Program-made: the position numbers and the translations under genes
Shown: piece by piece, positions 28,139 through 37,385 of the stretch
Layout: every line of letters starts with the position of its first letter
Position numbering within the stretch: the stretch's first letter is position 1
Origin: Shewanella woodyi ATCC 51908
GTDB taxonomy: Bacteria; Pseudomonadota; Gammaproteobacteria; Enterobacterales; Shewanellaceae
Direction: 5' to 3'
DNA length: 64,000 bases
NCBI RefSeq assembly: GCF_000019525.1
Contig: NC_010506.1
Span: 3,720,001 to 3,784,000 of the forward strand
Notes under the pieces: generated by a model
Database searches by the model: none
What the model saw: the letters and a program-made list of their open reading frames with translations, nothing else
Told to the model about the DNA's origin: nothing

Positions 28139-31100
28139 TTAGGGCAATACTATCGACGTTTTACTGCCAAGCGCGGTTTTAAGGATATCGATACGTGTGC
28201 CTATCTGCTCTTTCATCTCAGAGACGTGGGAGATAACACCAATCATACGTCCAGCAGATTGAAGGTCCATCAAGGTGCGAATAGCAAGATCCAGTGAGTC
28301 TTGATCTAAACTGCCAAATCCTTCGTCAATAAACAGCGTATCTAGCTTAATCCCACCAGCATAAGCCTGCACAACATCAGACAATCCCAATGCCATCGAC
28401 AATGCAGCCATAAAGCTCTCTCCGCCACTTAATGTCGCCACGGGTCGCACCTTAGAGGTGTAAGCATCCTCCACTTCCAGCTCTAAACCAGAAGCTTTGT
28501 TTCCCTTCGCCCTGTCCTCCTTACGTATTAAGCGGTAACGCCCTTTACTCATTAGCTGCAGACGTTGACTCGCCTCAAGCAGAACATCATCAAGCAGCAC
28601 ACTTAACACGAAACGTTGTAGGCTTATCTTATTGCCCGTTTGTCCATTAGCCACATCCGATAGTGTGCCGATAATGGCGTACTCATCTTCAAGCTTCTTC
28701 GCCTGATCATCCGCCTCTTTTAACTGCTTCTGGGTATGTGTTAGTTGCGTCACACGGCTCTGCAGAGTTTGCCAGCTGTTTTCTGCTTCTCCCTGTTTAG
28801 TCTGGGCGACAGCCAAGCCAGCTTCAAGCGTTGTCAATTCAGGTCTGACTTGCGCGGCCAGCTTCTCATCGAGTTGATTTAAGGAGGTTTGATTAGCGAT
28901 ACAGCTCTGCTGATATTGGGCTATCTCATCGCTAATCAGCTTCAACTCTTCGCTCGAGAGTAAAGCATGAGTTAATGCCTCTTTATCCTTAAAACCTGAC
29001 GCCAATAAGTGCTCACTTAGCTCAGCTTGTGCTTTGTCACTTTGAATTTGAGCCTGTTCAAAACTTGACTGAGCCGACGCCAACGCGGCTTTCTGCGCCG
29101 CATCTTGTTCAAGCGCTTGGGTGTGAGCTTGGCGAATGGTATCAATTATCTGCTGCTGCGCTAAAAGAGTCTGCTTCACTTGCGCTATAGCACTCTCAAG
29201 CTGCTCTAAACTGCAATATTGCTCTGGGATCCCCCCTAACACCTGCTCCAGTTTACCTTGAAGCTCAGAGGCACGACTTTGTAGTCCATGATAATGCTCT
29301 CGCTCGGCTTCAAGTTTATCCTGTAGCCCCCGTTCCCGCGCCTGCGAGTCTTGTAGTTGTAACCTAAGCTTGGTGAGTGTTTGGGCCGCTTCATTAGCTT
29401 GATTGACCTGAAGCTGTAACTGCTGCTGATGAGCCTGTAATGAATCAGCTGAGTGAGACGACCACTCTCCTAGCCTAGATTGATATTCATCCCTTAACTT
29501 CACCTGCTCCTGCAGCTGTGCTTTTATCCCTTTGTAGTCGGAGATAACTTGATTTAACGCTTGATTTGCCGCTTCACACGCCTGCTTGCTTAGCTCCAAC
29601 TGCTCCTCTGAGGGCAATGATTGCTCACTCAAAGCGGGACTGGGGTGTTCTGCACTGCCACATACTGGGCAAGGCTCACCTGGATTGAGTTTTTGTGCCA
29701 ATACACTGGCTTGGCCACGATGCCAGATAAGTTGCAGCTGATCAAAATCATGCTCTTTTGCTTTAGCATCGAGACGAAGTTGTTTACCTTTCTCTTCAGC
29801 CAACAACAGTGCTTGCTGAGTTTTATCGGCATTAATGGCAACAAGTTGCCACTGCTGATAACGCTCAAATGTGTCCTGATGAGCGGTTAACGCTTGCTGT
29901 GCATTCAGCTGCTCTGCTGCTTGCTGCTCAAGTTGAGGAACCTGCAGCTCAGCCGTTACTCTCTCAAGTTGCAGCGCACTTAACGCCTCTTTGCCTTTTA
30001 TCCCTTTCGCTTTTGCCTGCTCAAGTTTAATACAAGCTTGATTTAGCTCTCTTTGTAGGTTATCTAGGCCTTGAAGTTGAGGACGTAACTGGGTCAAGCC
30101 CATCTCTTCACTCTGGGCTTTTTGTAGCTTACCCTCCTCACTGCCCAAAGTATTAAACTTAGCTTGGGCAAGTGTAAGAGCTTGCTCACTTTGCAACTTG
30201 GCAGATTGAACTTGTGTCACAAGGCTCTGGGTTTGAAGCATCTCCGACTCTCGAGATTGTGACACCTCTAACACAGGTTTTATCTGCTGCGCCTTTTGGC
30301 CATTTTCAATCCGGGATTGTCGCAGCTCAATATCGACTTTCTGCTCGGCGAGTAACACTGCTGTCTGCTGTAATTTGGCTTGGGTATCAAAATCACTGAT
30401 AAGCAACTTAGCCGACTCACACTGCTTATTAGCCTCTATCAATGCTGTTTTTGCCTGCTCTTTACTCGCTAACGCTTGTTCAAGCTGCGGCGTTAGCTGT
30501 GATAACTCACTATTTAACGCCTCATCAGACTCAAGCTCGACATTTTGCATAATGCCATCTCGTCTTGCCCGCTGCTCTTTGACATCATTTCTAATCGTCG
30601 ATGCTTGCTGCTTTAATTTATCTTCAATTTTTCGATAAATTTGCGTCTGAAACAGCTGACTAAATATCTTCTCTCTCTCTTTCGAGTCCGCCATTAACAG
30701 CTCGCGGAACTTCCCCTGAGGTAGAACCATCACCTGACGAAATTGATCGGCATCTAAGCCAGTAAGCTGTTCAATCTCGGCGGTTGCCTCAGAGACTTTA
30801 CTTGCCACCAGCAGATGCTCAGTGCCATCTTGCTCTATGCGATAAAGTTGTGCCTCCGGCTTTTGCACCGTAAAACCTTCACCACTTTTTTTAGCCCTAT
30901 CCTGTTCGGGCACTCGACGAATACGATACTGCGCCTCACCTAAGCAAAAACTAAAGGTCACCTCCGTCAGTAAATTATCATCGGCAACATCGCAGCGCAT
31001 CTGGCTGCCTTCGCGCTCATCACCTGTGGTTTTACCATAAAGAGCAAAGCAGATAGCATCTAAAATGGTCGTCTTACCTGCACCAGTAGGTCCGTTGATT

Positions 31101-31195
31101 AAAAAGAGCGGATTAGTCCCCAATGCTGAAAAATCGACCTCTTGAGTCGAGGCAAAGGGACCGAATGCTGACATTGCTAGCCTAAGGGGTCTCAT
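28139..31195 (-). CDS. sbcC: SbcCD nuclease ATPase subunit
   Basis: A 1018-residue SMC/Rad50-like ATPase that, with SbcD, cuts DNA hairpins and protein-blocked ends. It has Walker A GPTGAGKTT (residue about 38), long Gln/Leu-rich coiled coils, and the zinc hook CPVCG at the apex (near residue 500). The signature LSGGESF and Walker B LFIDEGFG lie at the C-terminus. The length is normal. Its ATG overlaps the end of sbcD by 4 bases, so the two are translationally coupled. Confidence 0.97.
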   Translation of the reverse strand: MRPLRLAMSAFGPFASTQEVDFSALGTNPLFLINGPTGAGKTTILDAICFALYGKTTGDEREGSQMRCDVADDNLLTEVTFSFCLGEAQYRIRRVPEQDRAKKSGEGFTVQKPEAQLYRIEQDGTEHLLVASKVSEATAEIEQLTGLDADQFRQVMVLPQGKFRELLMADSKEREKIFSQLFQTQIYRKIEDKLKQQASTIRNDVKEQRARRDGIMQNVELESDEALNSELSQLTPQLEQALASKEQAKTALIEANKQCESAKLLISDFDTQAKLQQTAVLLAEQKVDIELRQSRIENGQKAQQIKPVLEVSQSRESEMLQTQSLVTQVQSAKLQSEQALTLAQAKFNTLGSEEGKLQKAQSEEMGLTQLRPQLQGLDNLQRELNQACIKLEQAKAKGIKGKEALSALQLERVTAELQVPQLEQQAAEQLNAQQALTAHQDTFERYQQWQLVAINADKTQQALLLAEEKGKQLRLDAKAKEHDFDQLQLIWHRGQASVLAQKLNPGEPCPVCGSAEHPSPALSEQSLPSEEQLELSKQACEAANQALNQVISDYKGIKAQLQEQVKLRDEYQSRLGEWSSHSADSLQAHQQQLQLQVNQANEAAQTLTKLRLQLQDSQARERGLQDKLEAEREHYHGLQSRASELQGKLEQVLGGIPEQYCSLEQLESAIAQVKQTLLAQQQIIDTIRQAHTQALEQDAAQKAALASAQSSFEQAQIQSDKAQAELSEHLLASGFKDKEALTHALLSSEELKLISDEIAQYQQSCIANQTSLNQLDEKLAAQVRPELTTLEAGLAVAQTKQGEAENSWQTLQSRVTQLTHTQKQLKEADDQAKKLEDEYAIIGTLSDVANGQTGNKISLQRFVLSVLLDDVLLEASQRLQLMSKGRYRLIRKEDRAKGNKASGLELEVEDAYTSKVRPVATLSGGESFMAALSMALGLSDVVQAYAGGIKLDTLFIDEGFGSLDQDSLDLAIRTLMDLQSAGRMIGVISHVSEMKEQIGTRIDILKTALGSKTSIVLP

Positions 31196-32337
31196 GATGT
31201 GCGCTCCTGCTTATGTAGCTCATCGATAGTATCAACCATCACAGTTTGTTGCGCTTCACTCATAGGTTCACCAGACACTTGAGAGAAGAAGTCAGTAAAC
31301 ATGTCGAGCTCTCCCTTTTTGATCTGATCCCGTCCAATAGCAAGTTGGCTGTTATTGGCCATTAAGCCAGTACGTTCAAGATGCAACACATTAGGGTATA
31401 CCTCTCTGAGTTTGCCCATGGGATCTAAAATCGCCCGCTTATCGAGTAATCTAACCATCAGGTAATCATCACGGTGAAGATCCGCTTTACCAGCCTCTAA
31501 TAAGGTATCGAGTTCACCTTCGATAATGCGCACATCACGCATCGCCGTTAACGGTAACAGTTCAATGCTCGCCTCCCCTTCAGCTGTCAGCTCAACTAAG
31601 GTCACCGACTTCTTCTGGTGTTGCTCACTGAAAGAGTATTTTAAAATAGAGCCCGAGTAACGAACCTGCGGCTCCCCTTTAAATTGAGGGCCATGAAGAT
31701 GACCCAGCGCCGTGTAACTAAATGGTGTAAACAGTGAAGGTGATATTTTATCCGCGCCGCCAATACTCAAAGGGCGCTCAGATTCAGACTCACTACCGCC
31801 ATCAAGGAAACAGTGGCTGATCACCACTTTAGGTAGTCCTTGACTATCGTGCTTATGGACCTGTTCAAGTAGTTCAACCATCGCCTGCTCATGGGTGCTT
31901 ACCTCAGACTCAAACAGATGACGTACCGTCGCCGGATCGGCATAGGGCAGACCATAAAACACCGCATCACCGGTATCTCCTTTCAGTACGATTGGAGTCA
32001 GTGTGGGCTTAAGCGGCCCGATAATATGTAAACCGCTCTCTCTCATCTGCCTAGAAGCAAAACCTAAACGCTCATGACCATCATGGTTGCCCGCTATCAT
32101 GATCACAGGGATCTTCAACTCATTGACTAAACGGTTCACCACCTCATCGAGCAAGGCAACCGCATTGGCAGGCGGAATTGAGCGGTCATAGATATCTCCG
32201 GCGATGATCACTCCATCGACCTCATGAGTCACTGCCAACTCGACAATTTGTGCCAGTACATGACGCTGATCTTCAAGCAAACTTTGGTTGTGAAGTTGAC
32301 GGCCAATATGCCAATCGGATGTATGGATAAATTTCAT
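31192..32337 (-). CDS. sbcD: SbcCD nuclease catalytic subunit
   Basis: A 381-residue Mre11-type metallophosphoesterase. Metal-binding motifs in order: DWHIGRQL, GDIYDRSIPP, GNHDGHERL, ISHCFLDGG and GHLHGPQ. This is the full dimanganese site. It is the first gene of the sbcDC operon, with sbcC overlapping its stop. It takes part in repair of palindromes and double-strand breaks. Confidence 0.97.
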   Translation of the reverse strand: MKFIHTSDWHIGRQLHNQSLLEDQRHVLAQIVELAVTHEVDGVIIAGDIYDRSIPPANAVALLDEVVNRLVNELKIPVIMIAGNHDGHERLGFASRQMRESGLHIIGPLKPTLTPIVLKGDTGDAVFYGLPYADPATVRHLFESEVSTHEQAMVELLEQVHKHDSQGLPKVVISHCFLDGGSESESERPLSIGGADKISPSLFTPFSYTALGHLHGPQFKGEPQVRYSGSILKYSFSEQHQKKSVTLVELTAEGEASIELLPLTAMRDVRIIEGELDTLLEAGKADLHRDDYLMVRLLDKRAILDPMGKLREVYPNVLHLERTGLMANNSQLAIGRDQIKKGELDMFTDFFSQVSGEPMSEAQQTVMVDTIDELHKQERTS

Positions 32338-32399
32338 GCTTTCTCGTTTAACAATGAGGGGGAATACGCGAGAGTGTCAAAATAGACTTCCGTTTAGAT

Positions 32400-32666
32400 T
32401 ATACCCAAGCTACCTCAAGGTGCTCGTTTCAGAGCTCCCGTAGGATAGCTGAACAAGGCAGTGATTGAGGAGAATGGTTATTCCCTTGTTGATATCACTA
32501 ACGCAATGCAGCGATTCTACGGGAACTCCCGAAGGGCATGGCGAGAAGCAACATTTTTCTGTGTTATGAAATATTGAATTAGAATAACTAGTCCTACTAT
32601 TTCATGCCTTGAACTCTGTCACTTCTCGACATGCTGAATTCTGCACCCTGAAGTTGTTTGGGTATA
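32400..32666. mobile_element. MITE-like element, 267 bp
   Basis: The ends form an imperfect 24-bp terminal inverted repeat. The left end begins TATACCCAAGCTACCTCAAG, and the right end, read inverted, begins TATACCCAAACAACTTCAGG. The inside contains nested palindromic pieces (AACAAGG...CCTTGTT and TCCCGTAG...CTACGGGA) and no gene. I recall similar palindromic intergenic elements in Shewanella. It sits between sbcD and the gene at 32720. No target-site duplication was established. Confidence 0.65.
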
Positions 32667-32719
32667 GTAAGAAAACTCACCCTTTTTCACAAGAACAAAG
32701 AACTGGGAAAATAACAGGT

Positions 32720-33448
32720 TTATTCAGGAAGCACAGGATCAAGCACACCACCAGCTTCAATATAATTTGTATCAGGATAGAGCTTTTGAAGATACTCAAT
32801 GTAACCTCTATTATCCTCGCTTTTGATATTACCTAAAGATGAAATAAGTTTAGAAATATAGCGATCGCTGGCCTCTTTGTAACCAAGTTGCTTAGAATAG
32901 TTAGCAGCTAAATATAGATATTCTAAATGTTTAAACTCACTCATATCTCCTTGAAGAGCCAGCTCAATCCCTGCAAGCGCCTTTCTTCGATAGTCGTTTG
33001 CTTTATCATAATTTTCAAGGTGTTGATGCCATCGAGCAAAAACTCTTAGTAATCGATTCTTAAAGGCGGTATCTGTATCTCTTAAAGAATAGAGTGCTTC
33101 TAACAGAGCAAGTTTAGTGTGGATACTTGAATCCTTTGGCGGATTTTCGAGCAAATATTTTTTGATTTTAGCTAGCTCAGAGACTGTTAGGGCAGAAAAG
33201 TCTCCTATAAATGAGGTAAACCCTGACTTTTCACAAAACCATATGCCGTTATAATCAGTAAGAGGCCAAAATACTTGATCATATTTTGAGGGCCAATTAT
33301 AAATATATCCTCCATAACTTAAAGGCTCATAAACAGAACACTTTTCCCCTTCTACTATAGGGTCATCAACCTCAGATTCCCCCCAAGTTGTCGCTTCTGT
33401 GGCAAAAGATAATACCATCAATAATATAAGTCTAATGGCTTGCATCAT
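32720..33448 (-). CDS. Exported protein of unknown function
   Basis: A 242-residue protein with a short signal peptide (IRLILLMVLSFATEATT). The mature part starts with an acidic stretch (GESEVDDPIVEGEKC), has two Cys (EKC, WFCEKSGF) that could form a disulfide, and then turns helical with TPR-like spacing (KLALLEALYSLRD, HLEYLYLAANYSKQLGYKEAS). I do not recognise the family. The gene is more AT-rich than its neighbours and lies beside the MITE-like element, so it may be an accessory gene. It is a single gene. Confidence 0.7.
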   Translation of the reverse strand: MMQAIRLILLMVLSFATEATTWGESEVDDPIVEGEKCSVYEPLSYGGYIYNWPSKYDQVFWPLTDYNGIWFCEKSGFTSFIGDFSALTVSELAKIKKYLLENPPKDSSIHTKLALLEALYSLRDTDTAFKNRLLRVFARWHQHLENYDKANDYRRKALAGIELALQGDMSEFKHLEYLYLAANYSKQLGYKEASDRYISKLISSLGNIKSEDNRGYIEYLQKLYPDTNYIEAGGVLDPVLPE

Positions 33449-33776
33449 ACACCTCCTGTGAATATAGCAACCTTTTAATTAGCGGCACATATAGCATTCC
33501 ACTCTATTCACTTACTAGTTATCAAAAGTATCACTGCTAAATGTTTGCTGCAAATCAATACCAATTTAGGCGAAAAGTAGTGCCTAAAGTGTGTTTTATA
33601 TTCATTTGAATCTCACCTCTATATTACACATATGTTCATTAATCCTGCTATTTGTTGACAAAACCTTGATGAGATCGAAATTAGTCACTAAAAAGTGAAA
33701 AAATGGGTGCGTTTATCACTGAGAATTGATACTACAGGCATTCACAAGTCATTATGGTTTTCAGGTATTTGGTGTT

Positions 33777-35039
33777 ATGCAGTTTTCTAAGTTTGGTGAA
33801 AAGTTTAATCGTTACTCAGGTATTACCCGTTTAATGGATGATCTCAATAAGGGGCTGCGAACTCCGGGTGCCATTATGCTAGGCGGCGGTAACCCAGGTG
33901 CGATCCCTGAAATGCTGGATTACTTTCATCAAGCAACTGCTGATATGTTAGAAAATGGCGAGCTGGTATCAGCCTTAGGCAACTACGATGGCCCCCAAGG
34001 AAAGAATACATTTCTTACCGCACTCGCAGCACTTCTAAAAGAACAATATGGTTGGGATATTAGCGAGAAAAATATTAGCCTGACTAACGGCAGCCAAAGC
34101 GCTTTTTTCTACCTGTTTAATCTATTGGCGGGAAAACAACTTGATGGCAGCCATAAAAAGATCCTTCTGCCACTCGCCCCCGAATATATTGGTTACAGTG
34201 ATGCCGGACTCGATGAAGACATTTTTATCTCCTACCGGCCTGAAATCGAACACTTAGATAACCGTATGTTCAAATATCACGTGGACTTTGAGCACCTTGA
34301 AGTTGATGATTCAGTGGCCGCTATCTGCGTCTCCAGACCAACAAACCCGACTGGCAACGTGCTGACCGACACAGAGATATTTAAACTCGATAAACTTGCT
34401 CAGGACAATGGCATTCCCCTAATTATCGATAACGCTTACGGTACTCCCTTCCCCAATATTATATTTGAGGAGGTGACGCCATTTTGGAATAAGAACACCA
34501 TACTCTGCATGAGCTTGTCCAAACTTGGGTTACCTGGGGTTCGCTGCGGGATCGTGATTGCCAATGAAGAGATCACTCAAGCCCTGACCAATTTAAATGG
34601 GATCATTAGCCTCGCACCCGGTGGCTTTGGCCCCGCCATCGCCAAACATATGATTGACTCAGGCGATCTGTTGCGACTAAGTGAATCTGTCATTAAGCCT
34701 TTTTACCAAGACAGAGCCAAGTTTGCCGTCTCTTTATTACAAGAATCTATCACGGATAACCGTTTTAAAATCCACAAACCAGAAGGCGCTATCTTCCTCT
34801 GGTTATGGTTTGATGAGCTGCCAATCTCAACCATGGAACTCTATGAGCGATTAAAAGCGCGCGGTGTATTGATAGTTCCTGGTGATTATTTCTTCTTTGG
34901 CCAGAAGGAGCAGTCAGAGGAGAAGTGGGAGCATAGTCATCAATGCCTGCGCATGAACTATGTTCAAGATGAAGCCAAGATGCGAGATGGGATTGCGATT
35001 ATCGCAGAAGAGGTGATAAAGGCTTACGCCAACGGTTGA
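33777..35039 (+). CDS. avtA: Valine--pyruvate aminotransferase
   Basis: A PLP-dependent class I/II aminotransferase of 420 residues that interconverts valine and pyruvate with 2-ketoisovalerate and alanine. The N-terminus MQFSKFGEKFNRYSGITRLM and the GGGNPGAIPEM motif are typical of AvtA. The PLP Lys lies in SLSKLGLPGVRCG and the cofactor Asn/Asp in the RPTNPTGN and DNAYG segments. The start at 33777 is preferred over a TTG at 33726 because it gives the family N-terminus. It is monocistronic. Confidence 0.94.
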   Translation: MQFSKFGEKFNRYSGITRLMDDLNKGLRTPGAIMLGGGNPGAIPEMLDYFHQATADMLENGELVSALGNYDGPQGKNTFLTALAALLKEQYGWDISEKNISLTNGSQSAFFYLFNLLAGKQLDGSHKKILLPLAPEYIGYSDAGLDEDIFISYRPEIEHLDNRMFKYHVDFEHLEVDDSVAAICVSRPTNPTGNVLTDTEIFKLDKLAQDNGIPLIIDNAYGTPFPNIIFEEVTPFWNKNTILCMSLSKLGLPGVRCGIVIANEEITQALTNLNGIISLAPGGFGPAIAKHMIDSGDLLRLSESVIKPFYQDRAKFAVSLLQESITDNRFKIHKPEGAIFLWLWFDELPISTMELYERLKARGVLIVPGDYFFFGQKEQSEEKWEHSHQCLRMNYVQDEAKMRDGIAIIAEEVIKAYANG

Positions 35040-35040
35040 T

Positions 35041-35308
35041 TTACTTGTCAGATAACAAGTATCAAATATCTTTTGGATTGGTTCATTGGGCGGGTTTGGT
35101 GCTTGGTTGCATACTGAGTACCGAGGCTTCATTGCTATCTATAACCTGCGGTTCGCTGAATGTGTAAACACTTCTATGACACGCTGTAAATATATCCCTA
35201 TACGCTCTGCTACATCATCCTTGATGTCGAAGGTCACAGCCGTATTCACACCTGATTGTTAACCTCTTCGATTTGAGACCTAGTGGTTAAACTCATTATT
35301 AGACAAAA
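35041..35308. repeat. Intergenic repeat, copy 1 (direct)
   Basis: A unit of about 268 bp. It aligns along most of its length with the copy at 35315-35590: both share CAAATATCTTTTG-ATTGGTTCATTGGGC near the left end and CACAGCCG-ATTCACAC then CCTCTTCGA near the right. It is non-coding. Confidence 0.75.
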
Positions 35309-35314
35309 GCTTGC

Positions 35315-35590
35315 TGACTTGCCTGATAGCAAGTTTCAAATATCTTTTGAATTGGTTCATTGGGCTGGCTTAGTGTTTGGTGGTTTGCTGAATACCATAG
35401 CAGTAAGGTTATTTATTGCTTGCAGCATGCCGATGTGTGAATACTTCTGCGGGACGCTATGAAGCCATCCTTGGCCGCTCTGCGGTTTCATCCTTGAAAC
35501 CGAAGCCCACAGCCGCATTCACACGAGGTTGTTTACCTCTTCGAAGTGGACTCTTGTTGTAACTCATTTTTGGACAGAAATTGGTTAGAT
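35315..35590. repeat. Intergenic repeat, copy 2 (direct)
   Basis: Second diverged copy in the same orientation as copy 1, about 276 bp. Its core (35412-35549) also matches an inverted third copy at 37146-37283. The core contains a GGTTTCATCC-TTGAAACC palindrome. Confidence 0.75.
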
Positions 35591-35647
35591 TTAAAGCTCA
35601 GGAAGTGCTAATTTCCATTAGGAAAAGTATGGTAAACCCATATTCGA

Positions 35648-35714
35648 TAACGCCCGCATTTGCGGCTGGTTTGGAGCACAGCGGAAAAACCAGTCCGACA
35701 ACATGCGCTTGTTA
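35648..35714 (-). other. Integron attC recombination site
   Basis: A 67-base imperfect palindrome with attC design. Outer arms TAAC/GTTA and CGCA/TGCG are separated by mismatched spacers. The inner stem CGG-CTGGTTT pairs with AAACCAG-T-CCG, leaving one extrahelical base, and a 14-base loop closes it. On the minus strand it reads from TAACAAGCGCA to TGCGGGCGTTA, like Vibrio-type attC sites. The stop codon of the PIN-like gene lies inside it, as in many cassettes. Core-site bases beyond GTT/AAC fit the consensus poorly. Confidence 0.75.
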
Positions 35715-36689
35715 TGTCTTGCTTACGCCAAGGCTAAGCTGGTAGCCTTTTTGGTACTCAAAATGCAAAGCATTGGTAATATTTTTTAGGTACAAAAATA
35801 TACACGATGATTTATTAATTATACCTCTGTCAGCAGAAACTAAGGCATTACAATAAGATGCCATTCCAGCGTGCTGCCCATCTGACATTATATTCTTGAT
35901 CTTGTCCCTTTTCGCAAGACCTTTGTCGGGGCTTATCCCTATCATATTGAGCACAATATATGCCCCAGATATTGCACCGTGCTGAGTATGCTGAACTCCT
36001 TCTATGCCCGGAATTGGCTCAAAGCCAAAGAACTGATTTTTCGTGACATTTGGTATTGAGGGTGAAATTAAATCCCAAACTTCATCAATTGCGAATTCGG
36101 ACTTCTCGATAGCTTTCCGATTCTCACTTGTAACGCCTAATGCGCTTCTTGTTTTATCAACTGGCATCTTGTTCTTTAGGTGCTTTTCAATTGTAGCTTC
36201 CATTTCCTTCGACACTTTTGATACTTTCTCGATTAGATCTTCGCGCCTTTCATCAGGGATAATACTAGTTATTCGTTCTATTTCATTTCGCATTTGCTCT
36301 GGCGTTTCACTTAGCTCTTTAAAGTTGTCTGCGCCAAAAGAGCGTATGAGGTGTTCAACCATGTGATCTGCAGCCCCCTCATAACCACTAATAGCCTCTA
36401 AATGTTCCTCATATCTCAGATAAGGATCTATATAATCCCTTATTACAATATTACCTTCAGACTGAAAGTCTTGATTCAGAACATCACAAATCTCAACTGC
36501 TTTCAGCAATGTCATTCCTTCGAGTGCATCTTGGTTTCCATTCCGGTGGATTTCATCAAGATGAACATACGAATAAACCCACTTGAACCTTTCTGGTTCA
36601 AGAATAGAAATGTCTCCACAAGCTAAGTACCGGAATACATTCATATCTGCATAAATTATTGGCTTATCTGACACTAAATATGAGTTCAT
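35712..36689 (-). CDS. PIN-like domain protein in a gene cassette
   Basis: About 325 residues, with no database name recognised. The four acidic positions of a PIN-fold nuclease can be traced: Asp in IIYADMNVF near the N-terminus, Glu in YVHLDEIHR, Asp in MSDGQHAGMA and Asp in LVSADRGI. A long helical insert (about 60-230) lies between them. An RNase is likely. Whether it is a toxin is open, as no antitoxin-like partner is seen. The start is uncertain: 36689 places the first Asp near residue 15, while frames from 36725 or 36776 add 12 or 29 residues. Its stop falls inside an attC site. The gene is AT-rich. Confidence 0.72.
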   Translation of the reverse strand: MNSYLVSDKPIIYADMNVFRYLACGDISILEPERFKWVYSYVHLDEIHRNGNQDALEGMTLLKAVEICDVLNQDFQSEGNIVIRDYIDPYLRYEEHLEAISGYEGAADHMVEHLIRSFGADNFKELSETPEQMRNEIERITSIIPDERREDLIEKVSKVSKEMEATIEKHLKNKMPVDKTRSALGVTSENRKAIEKSEFAIDEVWDLISPSIPNVTKNQFFGFEPIPGIEGVQHTQHGAISGAYIVLNMIGISPDKGLAKRDKIKNIMSDGQHAGMASYCNALVSADRGIINKSSCIFLYLKNITNALHFEYQKGYQLSLGVSKT

Positions 36690-36776
36690 ACAAGAATCTC
36701 GGTTAATTGAAGAGAAACATAACATTTGTATATACGGCTTGCGCGTTTTGCCAAGCCATGTTGAGAAATTATGCAC

Positions 36777-37145
36777 AGTAAAAACTCTGAAAAGTTTATT
36801 AATAGCAAATTGTTAAATACTTACGCTTAAGATTGTATCCAATACACTCTCGGACAAAACTTAGTCGCACACTTTCATCTTACTGAATTTACATCTATTT
36901 TTATTCTCGCTCAACAACAAACCGTGAACTGAATACGCAAAATTTAGAGATTTACCACACAAAACCAATACTACTGTATAAAATACAAGCACTGGTTAAC
37001 TAAAAGGTTGTCGCTAGCTAGACGGAACCCATACCTTTCCGACTGATGAGAAAAGTATTACAAAGAAGTCAGGGCTCCATAGGACAAATCACTGGAGGTA
37101 ACAGATAAAGGGGTAAAACCAGTTGTGCCCTTCTACAAAGTAAAA
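36777..37145. other. AT-rich DNA upstream of the cassette gene
   Basis: No convincing gene. It probably carries the promoter of the PIN-like gene. I found no second attC or attI-like site here and no integrase remnant. Confidence 0.5.
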
Positions 37146-37283
37146 CCAAATCGAAGAAGTAAATTATCAGGTGTAGATGCGGCTGCGAGTTTTGGCAGCA
37201 TGGAAGCTGCCGTAAAGCCCACAGGGATGTGCTAGTGGCGTCTCGTAGAAGTATCTGCACATAAGCCTGCGGCAAGCAATAAA
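37146..37283. repeat. Intergenic repeat, copy 3 (inverted)
   Basis: Reverse complement of the 138-base core of copy 2. Shared words on the minus strand include TTTATTGCTTGC at one end, ATACTTCT, GACGC and GCAGCCGCAT in the middle, and CTTCGA at the other end. The core length is the same in both copies. A GGCAGC-TTCCAT-GCTGCC palindrome occupies the middle. Confidence 0.7.
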
Positions 37284-37385
37284 CAGTAATGAAGGTACGG
37301 CCTTCAAACACAACACTCCAATATCAAACCAGCCGAAAGCTAAACCAACAAATGTAATCAGCCTTCATTCGAAGGCGACTAAAAG

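Noticed and set aside
32609..32836. 75-residue frame running from the MITE-like element into the 32720-33448 gene
   Set aside because: It overlaps the MITE end and an opposite-strand gene and has no ribosome site.
37069..37311. 80-residue open frame on the minus strand upstream of the cassette
   Set aside because: It lies across the inverted repeat copy, has no ribosome site, and its protein has no sensible composition. Treated as non-coding.
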